Below are positions 17,970 through 27,458 of a stretch of DNA of 64,000 nucleotides, one piece after another. Positions within the stretch are counted from its first letter, which is position 1; each line of letters starts with the position of its first letter. A program made the position numbers and the translations under genes. The DNA is from Cyanobium sp. WAJ14-Wanaka (GTDB lineage: Bacteria > Cyanobacteriota > Cyanobacteriia > PCC-6307 > Cyanobiaceae), in NCBI RefSeq assembly GCF_024345375.1, contig NZ_JAGQAZ010000003.1, positions 1 to 64,000 on the forward strand, written 5' to 3'. A model generated the notes under the pieces. It did not search any database and had not been told where the DNA came from. It worked only from the letters and a program-made list of their open reading frames with translations.

Positions 17970-18740
17970 ATGAATTGGATTTTCGCCGTTTGCGTTAGCG
18001 TCTTGGTTGCCGCTCTGACATGGATGCCGAGCGAGGCCCATGCCGAGACACTTCATTACAAACTTCCAGCGTTTCAGCAACTTTCCGATCCGCCAAAAAT
18101 ATTAGGCCCAGCAGGTGAGCACTTTACCTTTTTGAGGACTGGGAAAGATACTAACGGGCGCTTTACCGTTTCCAAAGCAATTATCCCACCTGGAGCGGGC
18201 CCCATTCCTCACATTCACACACTCACTGATGAATGGTTCTATTTTCCTAAAGGCGGAATTACTATCTTCTGCGATCCCAACAAGGCTTATTCAACAATCA
18301 AAGAAATCCCCAATTCTTCATCCTTCCCCGGAGCCAAAGCGCAGACCATAAACAGCAAGGATAATAGCCTCTATTATGGCCCCCATTATTACTTGCATGG
18401 TTTCTACAACAACACGAATAAGAATCTTGAGCTTTACTTTATCTGGGCAGCCAAGCCAGGAGAGCAGCGCAACCCAGCCGCAGATATCAGCGGCTATTTT
18501 CTGAGCGTAGGCAGACGCGTGGGAAACTTTACCCCAGGCATGCATCCCACTGATCAGGAGAAAAATGCTTTTGTTGTGGATGCTCCAAAATGGGGAATCA
18601 ACCAAAGCTCATCTTTTATGCAGTACCTTACTTCCATAGGTCCAGCCCCGGCACACTCGCACTTCCTTCATGAAAATGATCAAGTCAAACGGCTAGAAAC
18701 ACTGCTTCGCACCCCTTTACCCAAGGTCCAGAAAGCATAG
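17970..18740 (+). CDS. Secreted cupin-domain protein, copy 1
   Basis: A signal peptide (VCVSVLVAALTWMPSEAHA) precedes a single cupin barrel. The metal-site motif reads PHIHTLTDEWFYFPKGGITI, with two histidines and a glutamate, and the second motif is GPHYYLHGFYNNTNKNLEL. The C-terminal 80 residues include DAPKWGINQSSSFMQYLTSI, which is matched by DAPKYGINQSQYFMQYLHSI in the protein encoded at 28347, so the two are full-length paralogues. The enzyme class, if any, is unknown; cupins of this type include dioxygenases and isomerases. Confidence 0.8.
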   Translation: MNWIFAVCVSVLVAALTWMPSEAHAETLHYKLPAFQQLSDPPKILGPAGEHFTFLRTGKDTNGRFTVSKAIIPPGAGPIPHIHTLTDEWFYFPKGGITIFCDPNKAYSTIKEIPNSSSFPGAKAQTINSKDNSLYYGPHYYLHGFYNNTNKNLELYFIWAAKPGEQRNPAADISGYFLSVGRRVGNFTPGMHPTDQEKNAFVVDAPKWGINQSSSFMQYLTSIGPAPAHSHFLHENDQVKRLETLLRTPLPKVQKA

Positions 18741-19099
18741 CTTGCTATGATATCAGCACAACCATCAGTTACTTAACATAGCGAGAATTGATTTCTCGCC
18801 TTAGATGTTAATTGATAGAGACAACTCAGGCTAAATTGGATTTCAGAAACTCCAGATTAATTATTCGTTAGCCTTTCAGTGATGTGGGCAGACCTATCCT
18901 TAAACCACCAATTTTCTGGGAGGGGCATTCTCCTTCCTCAACCGGGATTTTGTGCTTGACCTTGACTGATCGACTACCGAACAGTGGAAATCCCGATAAA
19001 ATGTTCTATGGTATCTACCGAATCCTAAACATGGTGGGTCATGCGGCGCGTTTGATTGGAGATCATCGCAGCTGCAGGCGCATGCGATGACTTAACGCT
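18741..19099. other. Intergenic region with a hairpin
   Basis: At 18781-18799 a 7-bp inverted repeat (GCGAGAA / TTCTCGC) could end the cupin transcript, but no T-run follows, so it is at best a weak terminator. The rest is AT-rich and presumably holds the promoter of the TolC-like gene. A 68-codon frame at 18884 looks like chance. Confidence 0.35.
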
Positions 19100-20638
19100 G
19101 TGATCCATCCAAGTCAACCAATCAACGTGAAAGCCCTGTTCCCACTGCTCGTGCTGCCTGCAGTGCTAGCCATTCCACCCCTTTCAGCCCAAGGGCAAAG
19201 CAGTTTTACGCAGCCATCGCGCTCTATCCCGATGGTCCCGATCAGCGATCAGCTCCAAGCATTGGAGAAGCGCTGGCGAAGTGTTTGCAGCGATCTAGAT
19301 GGAAAACAAAAAATTTCGCTGCAGGAAGCCCTTCGCCTTGGCCTAACAAATAATCCTATTTTATCCCAGAACTACGCCGAGATAGCCGCCTCCCAATCGA
19401 GCACCACAGCAATTCGGCGCGAGTGGTATCCATCGTTATTTTTTACACAGCCGAATAATGCACCCTGGGATTTAGCAATCGGCACACAAACCAACAATCA
19501 ATCTGGGTCGAATTCTGCCACCACCCATCAAACACTGCAGCAGCTATATTCCAGCCCGCGCTTAACCATGCAGTGGAGCTTTCTCGACCCCACCCGCACT
19601 CCCCGGTTAAAATCACAACTCTTAGAATACCGCTCTAAACAATTGCTATTTGACATCAGCACCCGGAATCTAGTCCTTGATATTCAGCAATCATATTATG
19701 CACTGCAAGAGGCAAGTGAGCTCCGCAATCTTTACGGTGAAATTTATCAGCTCACCAAAGATCAACTAACACGTGCTGAGCGCATGCGACCTGAGGTTAT
19801 CGATACATCAGGGGAGATTAGTCAGCTGAAAACACAATTACTGCAGCAGCTCATTGAAGTAATCCAGATTTTCCAACAAGAGCTTATCGCAGCCAATTCT
19901 CTGGCGCGGGTGCTCAGCCTGGCCCCCGGTGAATTGCGCCTCCCATCCGATCCACTCAAGCCAGTTGACCCATGGACTCCCTCTCTTCAAAGCACAATCA
20001 GTAACGCATTGCTAACCAGGGAAGAAATTCAGAACAACCTCGCTAATTCCAGCAGCCTTTCATGGTCTTCCAAGGCTCTCGCTCAAAGCTACTTACCCTC
20101 CATGGCATTGATGGGTCAGAGCCAACTCACCACCAACAATCAATCTCAAACCTCAAGTGGTTCTGAGAGCAGCTCCGGTAGTAGCAACAACCAGACGTTC
20201 TCCAACAGCGTGGGTCTGAAATTTAACTGGTTAATCGTAGATGGTGGTGTTGTGGCATCCCAAGCTACATCCCTAAGCCAGCGCGCCCAGGCTGCTGATT
20301 ATCAAGCAGCCGATACCCGCTATCTGGTAACCCAGCAGGTGCAGGACAGCTATGCCAATTACATCACAACTCGCATGGTGATTGACACGGCACTTCAACA
20401 ATTACGTACCGCCAAGCAAGCAGTGCTTCTCACTTCCCGTAATTACAATGGTACGTCAGTGAATGCAACAACATTTAACCAGACCATTCGTAATTTCCTT
20501 TCGGCAGCTAAAAGCTTCAAAGCTTCTGTGCGCGGCTTTAACATCGCGGTTGCCTCGCTCTTTCGCTATTCATCGAGCCTGCCTCCTTCTGTACAGGACT
20601 CTTTGGATAAAGCCAAGATGAACCTCATCAGTCCCTGA
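19100..20638 (+). CDS. TolC-family outer membrane efflux protein
   Basis: The 512-residue protein has a signal peptide (ALFPLLVLPAVLAIPPLSA), a GTG start at 19100, and the internally duplicated layout of TolC proteins: LQEALRLGLTNNPILSQNYA in the first half and LKFNWLIVDGGVVASQATSL in the second, each followed by long coiled helices. A serine- and asparagine-rich loop near residue 350 (SGSESSSGSSNN) is likely periplasmic or external. No inner-membrane pump or adaptor gene is adjacent. The next gene, a porin, begins one base after the stop. Confidence 0.85.
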   Translation: MIHPSQPINVKALFPLLVLPAVLAIPPLSAQGQSSFTQPSRSIPMVPISDQLQALEKRWRSVCSDLDGKQKISLQEALRLGLTNNPILSQNYAEIAASQSSTTAIRREWYPSLFFTQPNNAPWDLAIGTQTNNQSGSNSATTHQTLQQLYSSPRLTMQWSFLDPTRTPRLKSQLLEYRSKQLLFDISTRNLVLDIQQSYYALQEASELRNLYGEIYQLTKDQLTRAERMRPEVIDTSGEISQLKTQLLQQLIEVIQIFQQELIAANSLARVLSLAPGELRLPSDPLKPVDPWTPSLQSTISNALLTREEIQNNLANSSSLSWSSKALAQSYLPSMALMGQSQLTTNNQSQTSSGSESSSGSSNNQTFSNSVGLKFNWLIVDGGVVASQATSLSQRAQAADYQAADTRYLVTQQVQDSYANYITTRMVIDTALQQLRTAKQAVLLTSRNYNGTSVNATTFNQTIRNFLSAAKSFKASVRGFNIAVASLFRYSSSLPPSVQDSLDKAKMNLISP

Positions 20639-20639
20639 G

Positions 20640-22157
20640 ATGCCATTCAAGTGGAGGTTTCCCAGCCGACATCCACCCCAACTGCACTCATCATGGCGTA
20701 CGCCGCCCCTATCCGGTAGGCTCACCCTAAGCGGGGAATTGCGCGCAAGATTGAAGATCTCAATCCCAATAATCCTTAAACCTCAGTTGCCTATTCTCGC
20801 CTGCAGTTTGCTGGCCTTGCAACTCAAAGGGATTGCTTTTGCATCTGATCTAGACAACTCAGGCCAAACTGGAGAACATCCAGCAGACAACTGCGGCAAG
20901 AATCTCCCACAAAATAGCCCCAGGATCAGCCACTTGAACTCAGGCGATGTAACCTATCTCGGCCTGAAGAAAACTCATCTGTTTATTGCAAATTCACAGA
21001 AAATCCTCCTTAAGCAGAGCACTCAAGACACGCAATTTGATGTGCGAACCCAGGCGCTTGCCAATAGGCTATTAAGCCTCGAATACCAAAACTTTAGCGG
21101 ATCAACCACGCTCACAGGTGAAGCCAACATGGTAATAGGCGGTGCCCCTAACTACCACCAAACCAATGGGACCTCCAACAACGCCACCACCTTTAATTAC
21201 GACCTTCGCCTTTTCCTCGACAGCAGCTACACAGGCCAGGATCTTCTGAGGATAAGGCTAAGAAGCGACAATTTCAACAAGTTTCCCTTCGGCTCTAGCA
21301 ACAGCAACATCTTCAAATTAGTGAAGGCAAGCAACAATGATACCGGCCTTCGGGCTGATCGTATCTATTATAGATTTCCTCTCGGCGAGCAGTGGAAGCT
21401 CACCATCGCCGCCAAAATCCAGATCAGTGATGCGTACGATTTCAAGCCCACTGTCTATGATTCGCAGATCCTAGATTTATTTAATTTAGCTGGCGCCGCC
21501 GGTCTATACAACAAAACCATAGGCCCTGGGATTGCTGCCTCCTGGAAGCAGCATGTCACACAAGGGAGACCCTATTGGACAGCATCTGCCAGCTTCATTG
21601 CCGGCGATAACGCCACCGACTCTGACTACGGCCTGTTCAATCAACAAAGTGCCCTCAATGGCAATCTTCAAGTTGGATTGCGATCGGAAAACTGGGGCCT
21701 TGCTGTGGGCTATCGCAGGGGCACCGATGGCACGCGGGTAGCCGATGGCAATGGTACAGCCGGAGCTACCCTGGGCTATGGCGAGTATGCCAACAACCTC
21801 GGCATCAGTGGCTACTGGCAGCCCCTCAAATCGAATTGGACGCCCTCCATCAGCCTTGGGTACGGCTACACACAAATAGACAGTAATGATGGCTCTCCAC
21901 CCGACTCTCAGTCGTGGGTACTTGGCGTCCAGTGGAATGACGTATTCGCATCAGGCAATGCAGCAGGATTTGGGATTGGTCAACCTCCGAATGCCACTGG
22001 TGAAGGCAAAAAAGCCTGGCTCTTTGAACTCTTCTACCGCCAACGCCTCAGCGACAACATCTCCACCACAGCCGCCCTCTTTATGGGCACCAACGCTGCC
22101 CAAACAGCTGAAAGCTCTAACTGGGGGGGTGTTATCCAAACCCAATTTCGCTTCTAG
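20640..22157 (+). CDS. Outer membrane porin of the cyanobacterial OprB/iron-uptake porin type
   Basis: The protein ends in the aromatic beta-barrel signature (GGVIQTQFRF) and has many alternating barrel strands, such as SITLG-like YGYTQIDSND and LFELFYRQRLSDNISTTAAL. Unlike most cyanobacterial porins no SLH domain is recognisable, although the segment NSGDVTYLGLKK may be a vestige. The first 50 residues are basic and unlike a signal; a TTG at 20751 would give a normal signal peptide (IILKPQLPILACSLLALQLK), so the true start may be there. It is coupled to the TolC-like gene. Confidence 0.75.
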   Translation: MPFKWRFPSRHPPQLHSSWRTPPLSGRLTLSGELRARLKISIPIILKPQLPILACSLLALQLKGIAFASDLDNSGQTGEHPADNCGKNLPQNSPRISHLNSGDVTYLGLKKTHLFIANSQKILLKQSTQDTQFDVRTQALANRLLSLEYQNFSGSTTLTGEANMVIGGAPNYHQTNGTSNNATTFNYDLRLFLDSSYTGQDLLRIRLRSDNFNKFPFGSSNSNIFKLVKASNNDTGLRADRIYYRFPLGEQWKLTIAAKIQISDAYDFKPTVYDSQILDLFNLAGAAGLYNKTIGPGIAASWKQHVTQGRPYWTASASFIAGDNATDSDYGLFNQQSALNGNLQVGLRSENWGLAVGYRRGTDGTRVADGNGTAGATLGYGEYANNLGISGYWQPLKSNWTPSISLGYGYTQIDSNDGSPPDSQSWVLGVQWNDVFASGNAAGFGIGQPPNATGEGKKAWLFELFYRQRLSDNISTTAALFMGTNAAQTAESSNWGGVIQTQFRF

Positions 22158-22208
22158 GATGGCTCAATAGTAAATACCATAGTTGCGAACAAGCCACCAA
22201 ATATTTAA

Positions 22209-22700
22209 CTAGGGATCAGATGGTGTAGGAAGATTCACAAAAAGGTGATAACGATTGCGATTGGCAATCCAGGCGTAATCTACATGGTCTACAGATTGCT
22301 GTACAAGGAACAACCCCAGTCCACCAATCTGACGTTCATCTATGGGGAGATGGCTTTCGATCTGGCGGGGTTGGTCGATACCTGGATCGAAATAGGGACC
22401 GTTATCCTCAATCTCGAGGACAAACTGAGGCTGGGAACCAGGGGAACGGAAGGACCGAATCCAAACATGAGCCTGATCTGCTGCTGAATCAGCAGAAGGC
22501 CCAGCATCAAGCTCGCCGGAATAGCGAATAATGTTTGACAGCAGCTCCTCAAAGGCAAGCCTGAGCCTGTAATTAGCAGAGCCCTCCCCCAACTGTTGAT
22601 CCGCTTGGGACTCAACGAACGAGATGAACCGATCCCAGCTCTCCATTGATGCGGGACCATCACAATTGGCGATGGGTTCTAGGGGATGCTCGGGAGCCAT
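22209..22700 (-). CDS. RsbW-like anti-sigma regulatory kinase
   Basis: The protein is a stand-alone GHKL ATPase domain: the N-box LAFEELLSNIIRYSGE, the G1 box LEIEDNGPYFDPG, and the G2 box IGGLGLFLVQQSVDHVDY. Such kinases phosphorylate STAS-domain antagonists and bind a sigma factor or another target. It is the last gene of the minus-strand run, 21 bases after a STAS gene that would be its substrate. No sigma factor gene is present in the window, so the regulated target is unknown. Confidence 0.82.
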   Translation of the reverse strand: MAPEHPLEPIANCDGPASMESWDRFISFVESQADQQLGEGSANYRLRLAFEELLSNIIRYSGELDAGPSADSAADQAHVWIRSFRSPGSQPQFVLEIEDNGPYFDPGIDQPRQIESHLPIDERQIGGLGLFLVQQSVDHVDYAWIANRNRYHLFVNLPTPSDP

Positions 22701-22721
22701 TGCTGGGGATGCGTGTTAGGC

Positions 22722-23045
22722 CTAGGCCTCTTCGTGGCTAGGCACCAGGCTCATGGCCTGGGATAGCCCCGTCTTGTTAATCACGTCAGCAATTTCGTCG
22801 CTAGTACCCACCAGGATCAAACGCGACGCATGGGGCATTTTCTGTTTAGCAAAAACCAGGACCCTCAGACCGGCACTACTGAGGAAACCAACTGAAGCCA
22901 TCTCGATACGCAATTCTGAGAGCCCAGCCAACTCAAGACCGGTTAGGGCCTCCATTAAGGAAGGGGCTGTTTTGGTGTCGACATCACCAGTCAGGCTGAT
23001 CAGGTGATAGTCGTCCTTGCTGATCGATTCAATGGTTAACGGCAT
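22722..23045 (-). CDS. RsbV-like STAS-domain anti-anti-sigma factor, copy 1
   Basis: The 107-residue protein is a complete STAS domain. The phosphorylatable serine lies in VGFLSSAGLRVLV (Ser57), after LTGDVDTKTAPSLMEAL. In partner switching, the unphosphorylated form captures the RsbW-like kinase. It lies 41 bases after the debranching enzyme gene. Confidence 0.88.
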   Translation of the reverse strand: MPLTIESISKDDYHLISLTGDVDTKTAPSLMEALTGLELAGLSELRIEMASVGFLSSAGLRVLVFAKQKMPHASRLILVGTSDEIADVINKTGLSQAMSLVPSHEEA

Positions 23046-23086
23046 GGCTGAAAGTGTTAAAAAGGAAAAAAATGGGCTGGATCGGA

Positions 23087-25222
23087 TCAGACGGGCTTGG
23101 CCGTCAACACCAACACGGATCGATCGCCCAAAAGGATGCCCCCATCTCCCTGGGCTGGCTGGGAGAGATCAAAGGGTTGGTCTCCGTTACCGGTGTTGAA
23201 GCAGAGGTGCCAACGGAAACCAGCCGGCAAATCTGGGAAGCTAAACCAACTGGCGTAATGGGCCATATTACTGGCCACATAGACCGTATCCACATCAACA
23301 GTGCCCACATCGACAGTGTCACCGCCAGCTGGCTGGGAATCGCTGTTGGTGGAAAACATCCAAGCCAGTTGGCGTGAATCAGCAGACCAATCTGGCTGCC
23401 AAGCATTGACGCCGTGGAAGCTGCAATCGGGGAAAAGATTAGATGGTGGTGCATCGAACCGATTAACACGCAGGGCCGGATGGGCATGGCGGAAGTGGAT
23501 TAGGCCCCGCACAAAGTCATGCAGTTGTGCATTTTCCTGCAATAGCGTCCAATCAACCCAGGATATAGCCGAATCGAGGCAATAGGCATTATTATTGCCA
23601 TGCTGGGAGCGGCCAAATTCGTCACCCATCAACAACATCGGCGTTCCACGACTGGTGAGCAGCATCACCATCGCATTCATCGATTGCCGCAGCCTTAGGG
23701 CCTGGATGCCGGGGTTATCAGTCCAACCTTCTGCACCACAATTCCAGCTGTAGTTGTCATCGCCGCCATCGCGGTTTCCCTCACCGTTGGCCTCATTGTG
23801 CTTGTCGTTGTAGGAGACAAGATCGGCAAGGGTGAAGCCGTCGTGACAGGTGATGAAATTGACTGACGTAGCCGGCGAACGACCGCTTGGTTGATATAGA
23901 TCGGGAGATCCCTGCACCCTTTGGGCGAGTTGGCCAACTTGAGCCCCATCGCCCTTGAGATAACGCCTTAGGCAGTCTCGGTACTTGCCGTTCCACTCTC
24001 CCCAACGGCCGAAGGCAGGGAAGGTACCAACCTGATAAAGACCACCTGCATCCCAGGCCTCAGCAATCAATTTGCAAGAAGAAAGGATTGGATCAAAGGC
24101 CAGGGATTCCAGCAACGGTGGATTGGGCAGGGGAGCTCCCCAGGGATCACGGCCAAGAATCGTGGCAAGATCAAAACGGAAGCCATCGATGTGGTATTCG
24201 GCTGCCCAATAACGCAGACAATCAAGCACCAGGTTGCGAACAATTGGATTGTTGCAATTAAGGGTATTGCCAGTTCCGCTGAAGTTGAAGTAATAGCCCT
24301 CGGGCGTGAGCATGTAATAGGTCTTATTATCTAGCCCCTTGAAGGAAAGGGTAGGACCATGCTCATTACCTTCAGCGGTGTGGTTGAAAACCACATCAAG
24401 AATTACCTCAATTCCAGCACGGTGAAAACTCTTGACCAGCTGCTTAAATTCATCCACCTGCATGCCAAAGCGGCCAGTGGCGGCAAAATTGGCCTTTGGG
24501 GCAAAGAAACCAACGGTGCTATAGCCCCAGAAGTTATAGAGCAGCTCCCCGGTATCGGGATGGAGCCGAGAATTTTCAAATTCATCAAACTCATAGATCG
24601 GCATTAGCTCGATCGCATTGACACCAAGATCCTTGAGGTAGGGAATCTTCTCTACAAGGCCGGCATAGGTGCCGGGATGCTTCACTCCAGAACTGTCGGA
24701 TTGGGTATAGGCGCGCACATGGGCCTCATAGACAACCAGATCTTGGCTGGGTATTTCCAGGGGCCGCTCGGCCTCCCAATCAAAATCATCCAGGCTGACG
24801 CAAGCTCGATAGGGATAAAGGGCCTGCCAATTTGGTGCCTCTCCCCACTGATCCCGTCCAGAAATGGCTCGAGCATAGGGATCCATTAAGACCTTACTGG
24901 CATCGAAGCGATGGCCAGCTACTGGATCCTGGGGACCATCGATACGAAAACCGTATTCGATTCCTTCGTAATCGAGGTCGAACACCACCATGCAAAACAC
25001 ATCACCAATCCGGTAATGGGCAGGGAAAGGAAGCTCGGCAAAGGGTTGTTCCTCTCCGCGACGAAACAGCACCAGGGTGCAGGCGGTGCCAGCTGAGGTG
25101 TAAATCGAGAAATTAAGACCATTGGGTGCATGGGAAACACCGAACGGCAGGGGCTTGCCAGGGCGCACTCTGAGACCAGAGATCTCATCGGTGGGCAAAC
25201 TGTCGATCCTTTCAAGCTGCAT
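23087..25222 (-). CDS. glgX: Glycogen debranching enzyme (GH13 isoamylase type)
   Basis: The product, about 711 residues, has an N-terminal CBM48 module (PFGVSHAPNGLNFSIYTSAG) and a GH13 catalytic barrel: VILDVVFNHTAEGN (region I), DGFRFDLATILG (nucleophile Asp), LIAEAWDAGG (acid/base Glu) and VNFITCHDGFTLADLVSYND (third acid). It cleaves alpha-1,6 branches of glycogen. The ATG at 25222 is chosen; it lies one base after the stop of a STAS gene. Near the C-terminus (23262-23330) a valine-aspartate mini-repeat (TVDVGTVDVDTV) forms an unusual insertion in the C-domain. The core genome of such organisms normally has its own glgX, so this may be an extra copy. Confidence 0.9.
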   Translation of the reverse strand: MQLERIDSLPTDEISGLRVRPGKPLPFGVSHAPNGLNFSIYTSAGTACTLVLFRRGEEQPFAELPFPAHYRIGDVFCMVVFDLDYEGIEYGFRIDGPQDPVAGHRFDASKVLMDPYARAISGRDQWGEAPNWQALYPYRACVSLDDFDWEAERPLEIPSQDLVVYEAHVRAYTQSDSSGVKHPGTYAGLVEKIPYLKDLGVNAIELMPIYEFDEFENSRLHPDTGELLYNFWGYSTVGFFAPKANFAATGRFGMQVDEFKQLVKSFHRAGIEVILDVVFNHTAEGNEHGPTLSFKGLDNKTYYMLTPEGYYFNFSGTGNTLNCNNPIVRNLVLDCLRYWAAEYHIDGFRFDLATILGRDPWGAPLPNPPLLESLAFDPILSSCKLIAEAWDAGGLYQVGTFPAFGRWGEWNGKYRDCLRRYLKGDGAQVGQLAQRVQGSPDLYQPSGRSPATSVNFITCHDGFTLADLVSYNDKHNEANGEGNRDGGDDNYSWNCGAEGWTDNPGIQALRLRQSMNAMVMLLTSRGTPMLLMGDEFGRSQHGNNNAYCLDSAISWVDWTLLQENAQLHDFVRGLIHFRHAHPALRVNRFDAPPSNLFPDCSFHGVNAWQPDWSADSRQLAWMFSTNSDSQPAGGDTVDVGTVDVDTVYVASNMAHYASWFSFPDLPAGFRWHLCFNTGNGDQPFDLSQPAQGDGGILLGDRSVLVLTAKPV

Positions 25223-25223
25223 G

Positions 25224-25553
25224 TCAGGAGCGCCCGGGAAGTGCGGCAAGATCTGGGTAGATCACAAAATAGTCGTAGAAACCAGTGACACGCATGGTTT
25301 CGGCAATGCCCTCCACCAAACCCACTAGGGCAAGATCGGTGGAGAGTTGTTGGGTGCGGCGATGCAGGGTCAGGAGGGTACGCAAGCCAGCACTCGACAT
25401 GAAAGGCACCTTGGTTAGGTCTAAGACAACGGGCTGTTGTTCGGTGATCTGCTCATCAATGAAGTCACGCAGGCTTGTTACGGTTTTGGAATCCACCTGC
25501 CCATCAACATGGATGGCAAACCAACCATTCACCGTACTAGAAGTGAGATTCAT
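25224..25553 (-). CDS. RsbV-like STAS-domain anti-anti-sigma factor, copy 2
   Basis: This 109-residue STAS protein has the phosphorylation motif VPFMSSAGLRTLL (Ser54). It begins at the ATG at 25553, since the upstream TTG would overlap the previous gene's stop. It is wedged between the AGE-type gene (5-base gap) and glgX (1-base gap), so its level must be tied to theirs. It is only distantly similar to copy 1. Confidence 0.87.
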   Translation of the reverse strand: MNLTSSTVNGWFAIHVDGQVDSKTVTSLRDFIDEQITEQQPVVLDLTKVPFMSSAGLRTLLTLHRRTQQLSTDLALVGLVEGIAETMRVTGFYDYFVIYPDLAALPGRS

Positions 25554-25558
25554 GGTGC

Positions 25559-27385
25559 TCAATTAGGGGTAAGGGTGACCTTCACCTGAAGACGGGTCTC
25601 TGAATCGGGTAGCTGGACGGTGAGCCGTTCAGCATCAAAGTTGGAGTAGGACTGACCATCAATCAGACAGGAAGTAATCCTTACACTACCTGCGGGCAGC
25701 ATGTCGGGAGAAACGCGCAAGATCCTGTCAGCGAAACCATTGGGCAGGGGCTTGAAGAAAAGGTCCAAGGGCCTCTTCTCAATCATCAGATCTAGATACA
25801 CCGTAGAAAGGAAGCAAAGTTCGGTGGAGTGATAAGCACTCATCGAATGGCTGCCTTTGAAGCGCTCCGTACCCATCAAATAGGGAATACCACTGGCCAG
25901 CACGTTGAAGTAAACGCCGCCGTCGTTGTTATCGAGGAAGAAAGCATTGTAGAAGGCTGCCGACTCGTCGGCATACTTCTTGTAGCTGCTGGTTTCAGGT
26001 AGGTGCCCCTGCAAGATTAGGTAGGCAAGGATGCCCTGCTCCTGTTGCCACCAGGCCTTGCGATCGTGCCAGGCATAGCGATGAAAACGCTGGCCAGGTT
26101 GTAGCACCCGATCCACCACGTCGTACCAACCGAAACGCTGCTTGTCGTAACCCACATCGGGCATTAATTGGGCAATCTTTTCAGCCAAGGCCACATAGGA
26201 GTCCTTGGGTTGCACTGCCTGGAAACGCATGAGGTTCCAAGCAATCTTGAGGTTATGGCCCACCACGGCACGGTTCTGCTGCCAACCCCAGGTCTGATCC
26301 TTCGACCAATCATCGAAGAACTTCTCCTGCACAAAGGGGCTTTCATCGTAGTCGGGGAAGTGGGCACAGATGGTGTCGAAGGTGTCTTCAAGCATCACCT
26401 TGTAGCGATCCTGTTCGGTGGCCAGCCAAAGGTTAATTAGGTAGGCGGGAGCATGATCACCCACGGAGTTCCAGTTTTTCTTAGCCCTATTGCGGCCAAG
26501 GGATTCCTCATGGGCGCTAAGGGTTACCGCATGGATATGGGAGTAGTAGCCGCCCTTCTCATCGTCACGGAAATATTGATCAAACAGATCTATGGTTTTT
26601 TCGGCGTCGTCAAGGATGCGGGGATCACCACTGAGTCGATAGGTCTGAATGGGACCTGCCAAGGCGTAGATCTGCTCATAGGCAGGAATTGAGTCGTAGT
26701 CGTCTCCAAACTCAGAAACAAGCAACTTCTGCTCCTGGCCGCCGGAACTCACCTTTTGGCCGTGGTACCAATAGATCAAGCCAGTATCGGTATCAACAAA
26801 ACGCATCTTGTCGCGCAGATATTCGGTACCCTTCTCAGCAGCCTCAAGAAATTCGTCTTTGCCAGTGAGCATGTAGGCCGAGGCCATGCCGTACACCATG
26901 CGCGAAATGGTGTCGGTCTCCTGCAGATAATCCTCCTCCTTCTTGCCTCCGGTGAGGCTGATCAGAGTACGGTAGTTGCTGTAATCAATCGGATCGGTAG
27001 GGGCATTGAATTGCCACTTGATGTAGGAGGTGGCAATTGAATCAATTTGGCGAATCCACCAACCGGGCTCGGCATAGCGATGATCGTCTTTGCTGTCGCC
27101 AGCAAAAACGATGAAATTCACCTCAAAACTGGTCTGCTGCTCAGGGAAGAAGGTGCCATAGAGAAACAGCATTTGACCAGGCACCAGCAACTGCTCCAGC
27201 TGGCCACCTCGATCTTGCCAACCCTCCTCCAAATTTTGGGTCTGCTTGGCATAGGTGTTGACGGTAAGAATGGCGCTATATAAGCGGCCATCGGATGTTT
27301 CCAGCTCGATCACACGAGCGGCGGAATCGTAAGAGCAGACGTATCCGGAGATGAGATCAGAAAAGCTAAAATTGAGGCTGTTCAT
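25559..27385 (-). CDS. AGE-family (N-acylglucosamine 2-epimerase-like) protein
   Basis: The 608-residue protein has an N-terminal domain of about 110 residues that looks beta-rich, then a long alpha/alpha-barrel of the AGE/cellobiose-epimerase style: DTISRMVYGMASAYMLTGKD, KGGYYSHI, WGWQQNRAVVGHNLKIAWNL (with a characteristic histidine) and WWQQEQGILAYLIL. A C-terminal beta domain follows. AGE proteins interconvert sugars, but this one is larger than typical epimerases (about 400 residues), so the substrate could be an oligosaccharide. It sits upstream of the STAS and glgX genes. Confidence 0.75.
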   Translation of the reverse strand: MNSLNFSFSDLISGYVCSYDSAARVIELETSDGRLYSAILTVNTYAKQTQNLEEGWQDRGGQLEQLLVPGQMLFLYGTFFPEQQTSFEVNFIVFAGDSKDDHRYAEPGWWIRQIDSIATSYIKWQFNAPTDPIDYSNYRTLISLTGGKKEEDYLQETDTISRMVYGMASAYMLTGKDEFLEAAEKGTEYLRDKMRFVDTDTGLIYWYHGQKVSSGGQEQKLLVSEFGDDYDSIPAYEQIYALAGPIQTYRLSGDPRILDDAEKTIDLFDQYFRDDEKGGYYSHIHAVTLSAHEESLGRNRAKKNWNSVGDHAPAYLINLWLATEQDRYKVMLEDTFDTICAHFPDYDESPFVQEKFFDDWSKDQTWGWQQNRAVVGHNLKIAWNLMRFQAVQPKDSYVALAEKIAQLMPDVGYDKQRFGWYDVVDRVLQPGQRFHRYAWHDRKAWWQQEQGILAYLILQGHLPETSSYKKYADESAAFYNAFFLDNNDGGVYFNVLASGIPYLMGTERFKGSHSMSAYHSTELCFLSTVYLDLMIEKRPLDLFFKPLPNGFADRILRVSPDMLPAGSVRITSCLIDGQSYSNFDAERLTVQLPDSETRLQVKVTLTPN

Positions 27386-27458
27386 TGTGCTGGGGAAACT
27401 GGAAAATCCGGTTAAAAAATCGAGACGCTCTAGAGGGAAGACAACAAACCATTGCTGG

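Noticed and set aside
18884-19090. 68-codon frame before the TolC-like gene
   Set aside because: No ribosome site, no family resemblance, and it lies in the expected promoter region.
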